A stretch of DNA of 64,000 nucleotides, taken from positions 620,001-684,000 of the forward strand of contig JAHCJY010000001.1 of NCBI GenBank assembly GCA_026126065.1. The letters are read 5' to 3'. This document shows positions 56,631 through 64,000 of this stretch, in pieces. The DNA is from Bauldia sp. (lineage in GTDB: Bacteria; Pseudomonadota; Alphaproteobacteria; Rhizobiales; Kaistiaceae). The notes beneath the pieces were generated by a model, which was not told where the DNA came from, ran no database searches, and saw nothing but the letters and a program-made list of their open reading frames with translations. How positions within the stretch are numbered: position 1 is the first letter of the stretch; the number at the start of each line of letters is the position of its first letter. The position numbers were made by a program, and so were the translations under genes.

Positions 56631-57074
56631 CTAGCGGTTCTGGCTGTAGGAGGCGAGGATCCGCTGGATCTCGTCGCCGATCTCGTCGGTCTCGCCCGGC
56701 GCGGGCGGCGGCTCGACCGGCGGCGCGGTGCGCGCGGCGCGGGCCCCTGGCCGGGCCTGCGGCGCCGGCGGCTCGAACATCACGGGCTCGGCTGCCTCGG
56801 GCGCGTTGTCGTCGGCGAGCACGTCCACCGCATCGGCGATTGCCGACAGGATCGAGTCCTCGAAGTCCGCTTCGCGGCGCGGTTCCGGGGGGCGCTCGAC
56901 CCGGGGGCGGCGCTCGGGAAGAGAGGCGCCCGCCGAGTTCTGGGTCGTCCGCTGGGCGAAATTGGTTCGCGCCGTCGGGCGTGCGCGCTCAGCGACCGGT
57001 GGCAGCGGCGCGGGCGCCGGCATCACGGGCGGCTCCGGGATGATGTCATCGATCTGCTGCGGCTGCGAACGCAT
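56631..57074 (-). pseudogene. C-terminal part of the NYN protein in another frame
   Basis: From ATG 57074 this reads MRSQPQQIDDIIPEPPVMPA and ends DEIGDEIQRILASYSQNR, with an acidic helix FEDSILSAIADAVDVLADDN: composition like a real protein tail, unlike the Arg/Pro/Ser-only readings of the other frames. It overlaps the end of the upstream gene in a different frame. The most likely explanation is a frameshift between about 57080 and 57250 in one original gene (total span 56631-58396, one base off a multiple of three). A separate small gene is the alternative. Confidence 0.6.
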
Positions 57075-58396
57075 GGCAGCTCCGGCCGGCCGCGCGGGCG
57101 GCGGGACGCTGCGGGCCGGCCGCGCAGGGGCTCGGCGCGCGCGGTGCGGCCCGTCGCCGGTTCGGCGCGCGCCGCGCAGGGAGGTGGCGGCTCTCGGGCA
57201 TCGGGGTGGGCCTTGCCGGCGCCGGCTCGCGCCGCCGGACGGGCGCCCGCGACGGGCCGGGCCGCCGCCGTGGAACGCGCGGCAGCGCGTGGCGGCTCGG
57301 GCACGGCGCGGGGCTCGACCGCAACGGGGGCCGGCGCCTCGCGGCGCAGGCCGACGACCCAGGCGAGGACGAGCCCCTTCTCGGCGTCGGTCAGGATCAC
57401 CTTGGCGTTCTCGGCGAGGAACAGGACCTGTTCGTAGAACGCCTCGGCGAGCTGGTCGGGCTTGTCGCCCTCGTTGAAGACGTGGCCCCGGAGCGCGAGC
57501 CCCTTGATGACGAAGCCGACCTGCCGCTTGGTCACGTTGCGGCCAAGCGCGTTCATCCCGTTGGCAACGTTCTCGGATGTCGACTGGAACTTGTAGCCAT
57601 TGGCGCTCACCTCCTCCACGAGGAGGCGGAAGAGGTCGGCGAAGGCTTTTGGCGAGAACAGCGGGACGCTGGTCGCCTGGTGGATGCGGCGGACGAGGGC
57701 CGCAAGCGCATCGCGGTCGACCGCTGGACGGCGCGCCGGGACGGCGGCGGCAGGCGCCGGCTCCGGGCGGCGCGCGGCTGCTGCCGGCGCCGTCGGCGCT
57801 GCGACGCGCCTGGGCTCCGGGGCGGCCATCCTCGGCGGCCGCGGAATCGCACCGCGGGCCGGCGTGGCGGCTTCGGGCTGGCGCGAGATGGCGCGGAGGA
57901 GGGTGGCCTCCTCGACGACGGCGTCGGCGAGCGCGCGATAGCTCGGCGGGGTCTCGGCCGTGGCGTAGAGCACCACGCGCTGGCGACGCGCCTTCAGGCG
58001 GAACACGAGCGGCGTCAGGTCGATGTCGGCAACCAGGAGGATGACCTCCTCGGGCTCGGGCTCCATCGAATCGAGGGCGTCGAGGATGAGATGGGTGGCG
58101 GACGAGCCCTTGGAGATGCCGGACAGCTGGGCGCACTCGACGATCTGGACGCCATTGGCCGTCAGCCAGCCGCGGTTCTTGCCGAGCGCCTTCGGGTCGG
58201 CATAGCAGCGCTTGAACTGGAAGCGGCGCCGCTCCTCGTCATCCTGCGGGCCAAGAAGTTCGCCGCTCTCCAGCCCTTCGAGCCAGGCGCCGGCGCGCGA
58301 CGCGAACAGGTCCGCCACGCCCGCGCCATTGCGTCCAAGGCTGCGGAACACGCTGTCGAAGTCGAGAAGAAGAACGCTCTTGATCGCCTGCGCCAT
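57023..58396 (-). CDS. NYN-domain (PIN-like RNase, LabA/OST-HTH type) protein, 3' end frameshifted
   Basis: The 457-residue frame begins MAQAIKSVLLLDFDSVFRSL, a NYN/PIN-like nuclease fold with acidic residues (DFDS, ADIDLTPLVF). An Ala/Pro/Arg linker follows, then an OST-HTH-like winged-helix region (SPKAFADLFRLLVEEVSANG through NVTKRQVGFVIKGLALRGHV). After about residue 400 it turns into Arg/Ser/Pro-rich sequence typical of an out-of-frame reading, while another frame carries a protein-like tail. NYN/OST-HTH proteins act on RNA; the target here is unknown. Start chosen at ATG 58396. Confidence 0.75.
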   Translation of the reverse strand: MAQAIKSVLLLDFDSVFRSLGRNGAGVADLFASRAGAWLEGLESGELLGPQDDEERRRFQFKRCYADPKALGKNRGWLTANGVQIVECAQLSGISKGSSATHLILDALDSMEPEPEEVILLVADIDLTPLVFRLKARRQRVVLYATAETPPSYRALADAVVEEATLLRAISRQPEAATPARGAIPRPPRMAAPEPRRVAAPTAPAAAARRPEPAPAAAVPARRPAVDRDALAALVRRIHQATSVPLFSPKAFADLFRLLVEEVSANGYKFQSTSENVANGMNALGRNVTKRQVGFVIKGLALRGHVFNEGDKPDQLAEAFYEQVLFLAENAKVILTDAEKGLVLAWVVGLRREAPAPVAVEPRAVPEPPRAAARSTAAARPVAGARPAARAGAGKAHPDAREPPPPCAARAEPATGRTARAEPLRGRPAASRRPRGRPELPCVRSRSRSMTSSRSRP

Positions 58397-58595
58397 GGTT
58401 CCCAAAGCCCGCCAAGCGGCTGCATCGTACCGCATCCCGGCGGCACCCGCTGCTCCCCCGAGCGGCGAAGAAAAGGTGGCGCGCGGACTCGCGGCGCGCC
58501 GTCTTCGCCCAAGGGGTAACGAATCGTCGAACGCCGCCGATGTTGCAACAGGAAAGCGCAGCTCATCCGGTTCGTGAGCGGTCACGGACCGGAAT

Positions 58596-59018
58596 TCAAC
58601 CCTCCGGAGGGGCAAGCTCGAAGGATTCGAACACGAAGCCGGGCGCAACGGTGCATCCGACCAGGGTCCACGCGCCGAGGCTTTGCGCGGCCTGCCACCA
58701 GTCGCGCGGCACGATGGCCTGCGGCCGCTCTCCGGCCGACAGGTCCACGCCGAGGACGATCCGCTCCTCCGCGCCCAATATCCTGGCGCGGCGGAGCAGC
58801 AGCGGAGCGCCGGCGTGGAAGTGCCAGGCCTCGGCGGCATCGCGGACGCGGTGCCAGGCGGACCGTTCGCCCGCGGCGAGAAGGTAGTAGATCGCCGTCG
58901 AATGCGCCCGGCCGCCGGTGGGATCGGGATCGCGGAACGTCTCGCGGAAATGGCCGCCCTCGGGGTGCGGCTGCAGCCCGAGAAGCGCCACGACTTCCGC
59001 CGCGGACAGGTCCGTCAC
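58596..59018 (-). CDS. Cupin-fold protein (DUF985)
   Basis: This 140-residue protein starts at a GTG overlapping the gloB stop. It shows the DUF985 motifs LGLQPHPEGGHFRETFRD, YYLLAAGERSAWHRV and AWHFHAGAPL, whose histidines would bind a metal in the cupin barrel, plus WWQAAQSLGAWTLVGCTVAP. Family members resemble sugar epimerase or mannose-isomerase-like cupins; the role is unknown. Coupled to gloB. Confidence 0.88.
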   Translation of the reverse strand: MTDLSAAEVVALLGLQPHPEGGHFRETFRDPDPTGGRAHSTAIYYLLAAGERSAWHRVRDAAEAWHFHAGAPLLLRRARILGAEERIVLGVDLSAGERPQAIVPRDWWQAAQSLGAWTLVGCTVAPGFVFESFELAPPEG

Positions 59019-59797
59019 GAGAAAGAATCCTTGCGGCGGCGGATTTCGGCGAACACCGCAGCCGGATCGCCCCCGGCCATGCCGATCGCGCGGCGGAGAC
59101 GAGGCTTGTCGGCCCGGAAGAAGGGGTTGGTCGCCTGTTCGGCGCCGATGGTCGTCGGCAGGGTCGGGCGGCCGTCGGCGCGCAGCCGCGCGACCTCGGC
59201 CATGCGCGCCTCGAGGTCGAGGTTGGACGGCTCTAGCGTCAGGGCGAAACGGCCGTTCGCCGCAGTGTAGTCGTGGCCGCAGTAGACGGCCGTGTCCCGC
59301 GGCAGGGCGCGGAGCTTCAGCAGGGACGTCCACATCGTCTCCAGCGGCGTCTCGAAGACGCGGCCGCAGCCAAGGGAGAACAGCGTATCGCCTACGAAGG
59401 CGAGCTTCTCTTCCGCGCTCCAGTAGGCGACGTGACCGGCGGTATGTCCGGGCGTCGCGATGACCTCGAAGATCGCGCGGCCGACATTGACCGTGTCACC
59501 TTCATGGACGCCGCGGTCGACGGCGGGAATCCGCCCCGCCTCCGCGGCGGGCGCCACGACGGTCGCGCCGAATTCTCCCTTCAGCATCGCGATGCCCGCG
59601 GTGTGGTCGCGGTGGTGATGGGTGACGAGGATGAGGTCGAGGCCCCAGCCGAGCTGCCGGAGCCGCTCCGCGATGGCATGGCCGTCGACCGCGTCGATCG
59701 CCGCGGTCTGTCCGGTCGCATCGTCGCGGACGAGGACGATGAAATTGTCGTCGGAGCCGAATATGGACTGGTCGATGGCGAGCATCCCGCACTCCAT
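59015..59797 (-). CDS. gloB: Hydroxyacylglutathione hydrolase (glyoxalase II)
   Basis: This 260-residue metallo-beta-lactamase-fold enzyme cleaves S-lactoylglutathione to lactate and glutathione in methylglyoxal detoxification. The metal motif is THHHRDH, with further ligands in ATPGHTAGH, FVGDTLF and YCGHDYT. A C-terminal glyoxalase II domain (NPFFRADKPRLRRAI) contacts glutathione. It is divergent from a methyltransferase gene (68 bases between the starts), a conserved arrangement. Confidence 0.95.
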   Translation of the reverse strand: MECGMLAIDQSIFGSDDNFIVLVRDDATGQTAAIDAVDGHAIAERLRQLGWGLDLILVTHHHRDHTAGIAMLKGEFGATVVAPAAEAGRIPAVDRGVHEGDTVNVGRAIFEVIATPGHTAGHVAYWSAEEKLAFVGDTLFSLGCGRVFETPLETMWTSLLKLRALPRDTAVYCGHDYTAANGRFALTLEPSNLDLEARMAEVARLRADGRPTLPTTIGAEQATNPFFRADKPRLRRAIGMAGGDPAAVFAEIRRRKDSFS

Positions 59798-59865
59798 AGC
59801 AGTCCGTGCCGGCCGGGCAATGCCGCGCAGGCGATGCGGCCCGCCGCTGTGCTAGAAGGCGGTCG

Positions 59866-60609
59866 ATGCCCCTCGACGTCGTCGACCTCAAGACCTTCTA
59901 TGCCGCAAGGCTGGGCACGATAGCGCGCCGGCTGATCGGCGCGCGCCTGCGGCAGCTGTGGCCCAGCGTTTCCGGCGATCGCGTCCTCGGGATCGGCTAC
60001 GCGACGCCGTATCTCGCCGAGCTTGGCGGTGAGGCCGATTGCTGCCTGGCATTCATGCCCGCTGAACTTGGCGTGATGCACTGGCCGGTCGGAGCGCCGA
60101 ACGCGGCGGCGCTCATCCAGGACGAAGCGCTGCCGCTCCCCGGTGCGTCGGTCGACCGGGTGCTGGCGATCCACAGCCTCGAAATGGCGGACAACGCCGG
60201 CGATCTCCTCCGCGAACTGTGGCGCATCCTGGCGCCGGGCGGGCGGATCCTGGTGGTGGCGCCCAACCGCCGCGGACTGTGGGCACGGTCCGAGCGGACC
60301 CCGTTCGGCCAGGGGCAGCCGTTCAGCCGCGGCCAGCTCGGCGCGCTCCTGCGCGAAACGATGTTCTCGCCGGTCGCATGGACGTCGGCCCTGATGATGC
60401 CGCCGCTGGCGAACGGCCTCCTCGTGCGTGGCGGCACGACCGGGGAACGCATCGGCTCGGTCCTGTGGCCGCGATTCGCCGGCGTCCTGATGGTCGAGGC
60501 GACCAAGCTCGTCCGGCAGCCGGTGCGGGCGCTGCCGGCGCGCGAGAGGCGCACGGCGCGGGCGCTCAAGCCTGCCTGGACGCCAACGGCGGGCGTCGGG
60601 GCGCGCTGA
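59866..60609 (+). CDS. Class I SAM-dependent methyltransferase-like protein
   Basis: This 247-residue protein has a Methyltransf_11 arrangement (VLGIGYATPYLAELGG, DEALPLPGASVDRVLAIHSL, LRELWRILAPGGRILVVAPN). Motif I is altered (GIGYATPYL rather than a GxGxG loop), so SAM binding is uncertain. The ATG at 59866 matches the conserved start. It is paired divergently with gloB in many alphaproteobacteria, suggesting a linked but unknown job. Confidence 0.85.
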   Translation: MPLDVVDLKTFYAARLGTIARRLIGARLRQLWPSVSGDRVLGIGYATPYLAELGGEADCCLAFMPAELGVMHWPVGAPNAAALIQDEALPLPGASVDRVLAIHSLEMADNAGDLLRELWRILAPGGRILVVAPNRRGLWARSERTPFGQGQPFSRGQLGALLRETMFSPVAWTSALMMPPLANGLLVRGGTTGERIGSVLWPRFAGVLMVEATKLVRQPVRALPARERRTARALKPAWTPTAGVGAR

Positions 60610-60674
60610 CGGCAAGTTGCCTTGAACCTGCCGTATGGACGGGGCGTTGATGCCGGAGTAACGCGGGGCCACCA

Positions 60675-61766
60675 ATGCTGTTTCGACCCAAATTCGGCGC
60701 CACCATCCGTTCCGAGCGGACGGCGTTTCGCGTCGACCTTCTTGCCGAGCGGCTGGTCCATCCCTGGGGCCTCGACTTCCTGCCCGACGGGCGGATGATC
60801 GTGACGGAGCGTCCCGGCCGGATGCGGATCGTTACCGCGCGGGGAGAACTGTCGCATGCGATCGCCGGCGTCCCGGCCGTGGTCGCCAAGGGGCAGGGCG
60901 GGCTTCTCGACGTCGCGCTCCATCCGCGCTTCGCCGAAAATCGCCTCGTCTACTGGACCTTCTCGGAGCCCGGGCCGGGTGGCTCATCGACCGCGCTCGC
61001 GCGCGGGCGCCTCAGCGGCGATGGCGGACGCCTGACGGAGGTCGCCGTCATCTTCTTGCAGAAGCCGAAGGTCGGCGGCACGTACCATTTCGGCTCGCGC
61101 ATCGTGTTCGACGGCGCGGGACACCTCTTTCTCGGGCTCGGCGAGCGCTTCAACGACCGGACGCGGATGCAGGCGCAGGAACTCGGTTCGCACCTCGGCA
61201 AGGTCGTGCGCCTCAACGAGGACGGGTCGGTCCCGCCGGACAATCCCTATGTCGGCCGGACGGGGGCGCTGCCGGAGATCTGGTCGATCGGCCATCGCAA
61301 CATCCAGGCGATGGCGTTCGAGCCGGCAACGGGCGCGCTGTGGGAGGTCGAGCATGGACCGATGGGCGGTGACGAACTGAACCTTGTCCGTCCCACGGTG
61401 AACTATGGCTGGCCGGTAGTGTCGCACGGCGTCAACTACGACGGCACGCCGGTCGGATCAGGCAAGTCGGCGGGGCCGGGTTTCGAACCGCCGGTGCGGC
61501 AATGGACGCCGGTAATCGCCCCTTCAGGGATGGCCTTCTACGATGCGGCGGCGTTCCCCGCGTGGCGCGGCAACCTCTTCATCGGCGGACTGGCGACAAC
61601 GTGCGTCGTCCGCCTCGAGATGGAGGAAGGCACGGTTGTCCACGAGGAGCGAATCCTGCGCGAATTCGGCCTTCGCATCCGCGAGGTCGCGGTCGGACCG
61701 GACGGCGCCCTCTACCTCCTCACCGACGAGGACAATGGCTACCTGATGCGAGTCTCTCCCGCATGA
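60675..61766 (+). CDS. PQQ-dependent sugar dehydrogenase-like (YliI/Gdh-B) protein
   Basis: This 363-residue six-bladed propeller protein of the GSDH family has HPWGLDFLPDGRMIVTERPG, the catalytic-His region GQGGLLDVALHP, GTYHFGSRIVFDGAGHLFLG and SIGHRNIQAMAFEP. These give soluble PQQ aldose dehydrogenases, normally periplasmic. No signal peptide is visible from this ATG (MLFRPKFGATIRSERT), which is odd. No better upstream start was found. Its stop overlaps the following CAP-domain gene. Confidence 0.88.
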   Translation: MLFRPKFGATIRSERTAFRVDLLAERLVHPWGLDFLPDGRMIVTERPGRMRIVTARGELSHAIAGVPAVVAKGQGGLLDVALHPRFAENRLVYWTFSEPGPGGSSTALARGRLSGDGGRLTEVAVIFLQKPKVGGTYHFGSRIVFDGAGHLFLGLGERFNDRTRMQAQELGSHLGKVVRLNEDGSVPPDNPYVGRTGALPEIWSIGHRNIQAMAFEPATGALWEVEHGPMGGDELNLVRPTVNYGWPVVSHGVNYDGTPVGSGKSAGPGFEPPVRQWTPVIAPSGMAFYDAAAFPAWRGNLFIGGLATTCVVRLEMEEGTVVHEERILREFGLRIREVAVGPDGALYLLTDEDNGYLMRVSPA

Positions 61767-62239
61767 ACCGAAGCGTCGTCCTGAGAGGAGGCCTCTGCGC
61801 GGCCCTCCTTGCGCTCGCCCTCGCGGCGCCCGGATCGGCGGCCTTCGCGCAGGTGCCGCTGGCGATCGCGAGGGCCGACGCCAGTGCCGCCGTCAACGCC
61901 TTCCGCGACGCGGCGCGGCTCTCGCGACTTGGCAACGATCCCGTCCTGACGGCACTGGCCACGCAGCAGGCGCTGGCGATGGCCGCGTCCGGCACGATGA
62001 GCCACACGATCGCCGGCACGCTGCAGGCCCGCCTCGCGGCCGGCGGCTACGGCGGTCGCGCCGCCGCCGAGAACATCGGCTACGGCCAGGCGACGCTCGA
62101 TGCCGTGCTCGGCTCCTGGATGCAGTCCGCGCCGCACCGCGCCAACATCCTCGACCAGCGCATGACGGCGTTCGGCGTCGGTGCGGCCACGGTGAACGGG
62201 ACCACCTACTGGGCGCTCATCCTCGCCGCGCCGCGCTGA
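61763..62239 (+). CDS. Secreted CAP-domain (SCP-like) protein
   Basis: This 158-residue protein has a signal peptide (GGLCAALLALALAAPGSAAFAQ) and a CAP/SCP domain: LTALATQQALAMAASGTMSH, RAAAENIGYGQ and SWMQSAPHRANILDQRMTAF. The family occurs from bacteria to animals. Bacterial roles are mostly unknown (possible lipid or cell-wall binding). It starts by ATGA overlap with the sugar dehydrogenase gene and is followed by a paralogue. Confidence 0.9.
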   Translation: MNRSVVLRGGLCAALLALALAAPGSAAFAQVPLAIARADASAAVNAFRDAARLSRLGNDPVLTALATQQALAMAASGTMSHTIAGTLQARLAAGGYGGRAAAENIGYGQATLDAVLGSWMQSAPHRANILDQRMTAFGVGAATVNGTTYWALILAAPR

Positions 62240-62251
62240 CGGAACGATTCC

Positions 62252-62737
62252 ATGCCTCTCCGCCTCGCCGTCCTGCTCGTTGCGCTTCTTGCGCTCGGCG
62301 CCTGTGTCGGGCCGCGGGTCGACCTGTCCCGCCCGCCGGCGTCCGGGCCTGTCGCCGTCGATGCCGCTGCGGCGGCGCGGATGGTCTCCGCCGTCCGGGC
62401 ACAGCACGGGCTCGGCCCGGTCAGCGTCGACCCGGACCTCAACCGTCTGGCGCAGCAGCAGGCCAACGCCATGGCGGCGGCAGGCGTCGTCGGCCACGAC
62501 ATCCTCGCCGGCTTCTCGTCGCGGATGGGCGGCCGCTACTTGTTGGCGGCCGAGAATCTCGGCGCCGGCTACGTTTCGCTGGAGCACGGCATGGAGGCGT
62601 GGACGGCGTCGCGTCCCCACCTCCGCAACCTTCTGCGGCCCGACATCGTCAGCATCGGCATCGCCTCGGCCTACTCGGCCAGCAGCCCCTACCGCAACTT
62701 CTTCGCCATGATCCTGGCCGGGCCGCCAGCCCCCTGA
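62252..62737 (+). CDS. CAP-domain lipoprotein
   Basis: This 161-residue protein has a lipoprotein signal ending LALGAC (Cys18). Its CAP domain (LNRLAQQQANAMAAAGVVGH, LLAAENLGAGY, AWTASRPHLRNLLRPDIVSI) is related to that of the previous gene, 12 bases upstream. One is thus soluble in the periplasm or secreted and the other is membrane-anchored. The tandem pair probably arose by old duplication. Confidence 0.9.
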   Translation: MPLRLAVLLVALLALGACVGPRVDLSRPPASGPVAVDAAAAARMVSAVRAQHGLGPVSVDPDLNRLAQQQANAMAAAGVVGHDILAGFSSRMGGRYLLAAENLGAGYVSLEHGMEAWTASRPHLRNLLRPDIVSIGIASAYSASSPYRNFFAMILAGPPAP

Positions 62738-62738
62738 C

Positions 62739-63338
62739 CTAAGCCGGCACGCCGGTGGCGGCTGGCGGCGGCGTGGTGCGGCGGCGCCACAGGACCATCG
62801 CCACAAAGGCAGCGCAGGAGAGCGCGATCGCGCCGGGGAAGAGCACCGTCGTCCAGGAGTAGGTGACGAGCGCCCCGATCGCGATGCAGTTCCGGACGGC
62901 CATCAGCACGTAGTACGGCACGCTCTCGCCCCACGGGATGTGGAAGGCACGCCGGAAGGTCGGGCCGAAGCCGAGGACATCGACGACCGTCAAAATGATG
63001 ATGGCCCACAGCGGATCGCGCGTGAGCCACCAGACGGGCAGCGACATCAGGGCCGCGGCGAAGAACACCCAGTCGAGCCGTGTGATCGTGGAATCGGCCC
63101 GCCGCTCCCACGCAAGGAACGCGACGTAGAGCGTGATGACGCCCGACACGCCGATCGGCCACGCGCCGATGCCGCCCGCGCCGGCAAGCTGGCCGAGGAA
63201 CGCGAACACCGTCGTGACGCCCCAGATGACCCAGGAGAAGACGTGCGGCTTGATCTGCCCGCGCAGGATCGAGCGGATGTAGGGGACATAGGCAACGAAA
63301 GTGAGAATGACCGCGATCGCCGCGAGGGTTTCCTTCAC
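62739..63338 (-). CDS. Multi-pass membrane protein, PQ-loop/SemiSWEET-like
   Basis: This 199-residue protein has about six or seven helices. The first part (LTFVAYVPYIRSILRGQIKP, HVFSWVIWGVTTVFAFLGQL) resembles a PQ-loop repeat as in SemiSWEET sugar carriers, and PYYVLMAVRNCIAI near the C-terminus may be part of a second one. The substrate is unknown. It starts at a GTG (63338) with AGGA upstream. It converges on the CAP lipoprotein gene and follows the LysE gene closely (7 bases). Confidence 0.65.
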   Translation of the reverse strand: MKETLAAIAVILTFVAYVPYIRSILRGQIKPHVFSWVIWGVTTVFAFLGQLAGAGGIGAWPIGVSGVITLYVAFLAWERRADSTITRLDWVFFAAALMSLPVWWLTRDPLWAIIILTVVDVLGFGPTFRRAFHIPWGESVPYYVLMAVRNCIAIGALVTYSWTTVLFPGAIALSCAAFVAMVLWRRRTTPPPAATGVPA

Positions 63339-63345
63339 GGCGGTC

Positions 63346-63987
63346 CTATTTGCCCTGGCTGAAGACGAGGCGCGCGGCAAACGCCGCCATCACGCCGGCG
63401 AAGAGGAAATCGACCCCTCGCGTCACGCTGGGCGATCGCCGCAACAGCCGGGCGATGGCGCCGGCCGCGAGGATCTGTGCGATGGAGATCGGCAGCGCGA
63501 TGACGACGAAGGCAACGCCGAGGATCACGAGGCGCGCCGGGGCGTTCGGGTCGCCTGCCGCAACGAACTGCGGAAGGAAGGTCAGGAAGAACATGATGAT
63601 CTTCGGGTTCAGGAGGTTGACGAGGAGCCCCTTGAGGTAAAGCCGCGACAGCCGTTCGGCGGCCGTACCGGGCGCGAGGCTGAAGCTCGAACCGTGCCGC
63701 AGGGCGTCCCACGCCAGCCACAGGAGATAGGCAGCGCCCGCGATCTTCAGGATCGTGAAGGCAGTGGCGGATGCCGCAAGGAGCGCGGAGAGGCCCACTG
63801 CAGCCAGCGCGGTATGGACCAGCAGGCCGGACAGCGCGCCTGCGAGCGATGCGGCGCCGGCCCGACGCGACTGGGTGATGGTCTTCGACAGGTACAGCAT
63901 CATGTCCGGTCCCGGCGTCAGCGCGAGGACGATGACGGCGGCCGCGAAACCGGCGAGCGCGAATGAGGAGGGGAGAAGGTCGGACAT
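63346..63987 (-). CDS. LysE/RhtB-family exporter
   Basis: This 213-residue, six-helix amino-acid or metabolite exporter has the LysE signature near the N-terminus (VLALTPGPDMMLYLSKTITQ) and GAAYLLWLAWDALRHG, LYLKGLLVNLLNPKIIMFFL further on. RhtB-type members export homoserine, threonine or similar. Complete within the window; the remaining 13 bases hold nothing identifiable. Confidence 0.92.
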   Translation of the reverse strand: MSDLLPSSFALAGFAAAVIVLALTPGPDMMLYLSKTITQSRRAGAASLAGALSGLLVHTALAAVGLSALLAASATAFTILKIAGAAYLLWLAWDALRHGSSFSLAPGTAAERLSRLYLKGLLVNLLNPKIIMFFLTFLPQFVAAGDPNAPARLVILGVAFVVIALPISIAQILAAGAIARLLRRSPSVTRGVDFLFAGVMAAFAARLVFSQGK

Positions 63988-64000
63988 CGGGGGCTCCGGG

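Overview
The window is GC-rich (mostly high-60s % by eye) bacterial chromosome from an alphaproteobacterium, most likely of the Hyphomicrobiales (Rhizobiales) type. The evidence is gene content and order: xerD|aroK-aroB, comF-grxC-nitrilase-DUF1178, aapJQMP, rplY-pth-ychF, secA|parvulin-argJ-mutT, prfA-prmC-DUF4167 and lysC/ptsP are all arrangements of that class. I cannot name the genus. No rRNA, tRNA, prophage or CRISPR array was seen.

Layout. 0-11.4 kb: housekeeping genes (a YkuD L,D-transpeptidase lipoprotein, accA, an acetyltransferase, xerD, aroK, aroB, a methyltransferase, comF, grxC, a nitrilase-like amidase, DUF1178) lying between two inverted copies of a ~0.6 kb block. Each copy encodes the same 124-residue secreted glycine-zipper protein. 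11.4-15.6 kb: general L-amino-acid ABC transporter aapJQMP. 15.9-19.3 kb: rplY-pth-ychF, with a VapBC-like toxin-antitoxin pair placed between pth and ychF. 19.4-25.6 kb: secA diverging from parvulin-argJ-mutT. 25.5-32.7 kb: a hydrolase-fold protein lacking its nucleophile, ppa, a lipocalin-like protein, a drug-efflux MFS/TetR pair, a second VapBC module and a luciferase-like monooxygenase. 32.6-40.7 kb: an FAD monooxygenase, two tandem-duplicated PQQ alcohol dehydrogenases with the Asp that marks lanthanide enzymes, and an ECF42-type sigma factor with two YCII/DGPF proteins. 40.9-44.2 kb: DUF4167-prmC-prfA. 44.3-49.3 kb: accessory membrane, oxidoreductase and regulator genes. 49.4-51.8 kb: an intact IS1595-family element with 26-bp terminal inverted repeats and an 8-bp target duplication, carrying a passenger protein with a HEPN-like Rx4H motif. 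52-64 kb: VOC protein, lysC, ptsP, a frameshifted NYN-domain gene, cupin-gloB divergent from a methyltransferase, a PQQ-type sugar dehydrogenase, two CAP-domain proteins, a PQ-loop-like membrane protein and a LysE-family exporter.

The core genes cover fatty-acid initiation, shikimate, arginine and lysine/threonine synthesis, protein secretion and translation termination. The accessory parts are where the structure is unusual. These are: (1) the inverted glycine-zipper duplication flanking about 9.7 kb of essential genes; (2) the PQQ dehydrogenase tandem duplication, which dragged along a scar of the neighbouring sigma-factor gene and a conserved promoter with a long leader; (3) the IS1595 element with its passenger genes, inserted at the edge of the -35 box of an XRE/membrane-protein operon; (4) a dispersed hairpin repeat family with three copies here. 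I did not find a clearly new multi-gene defence or metabolic system. The IS1595 passenger gene and the PQQ dehydrogenase duplication are the best candidates for something not described in detail.
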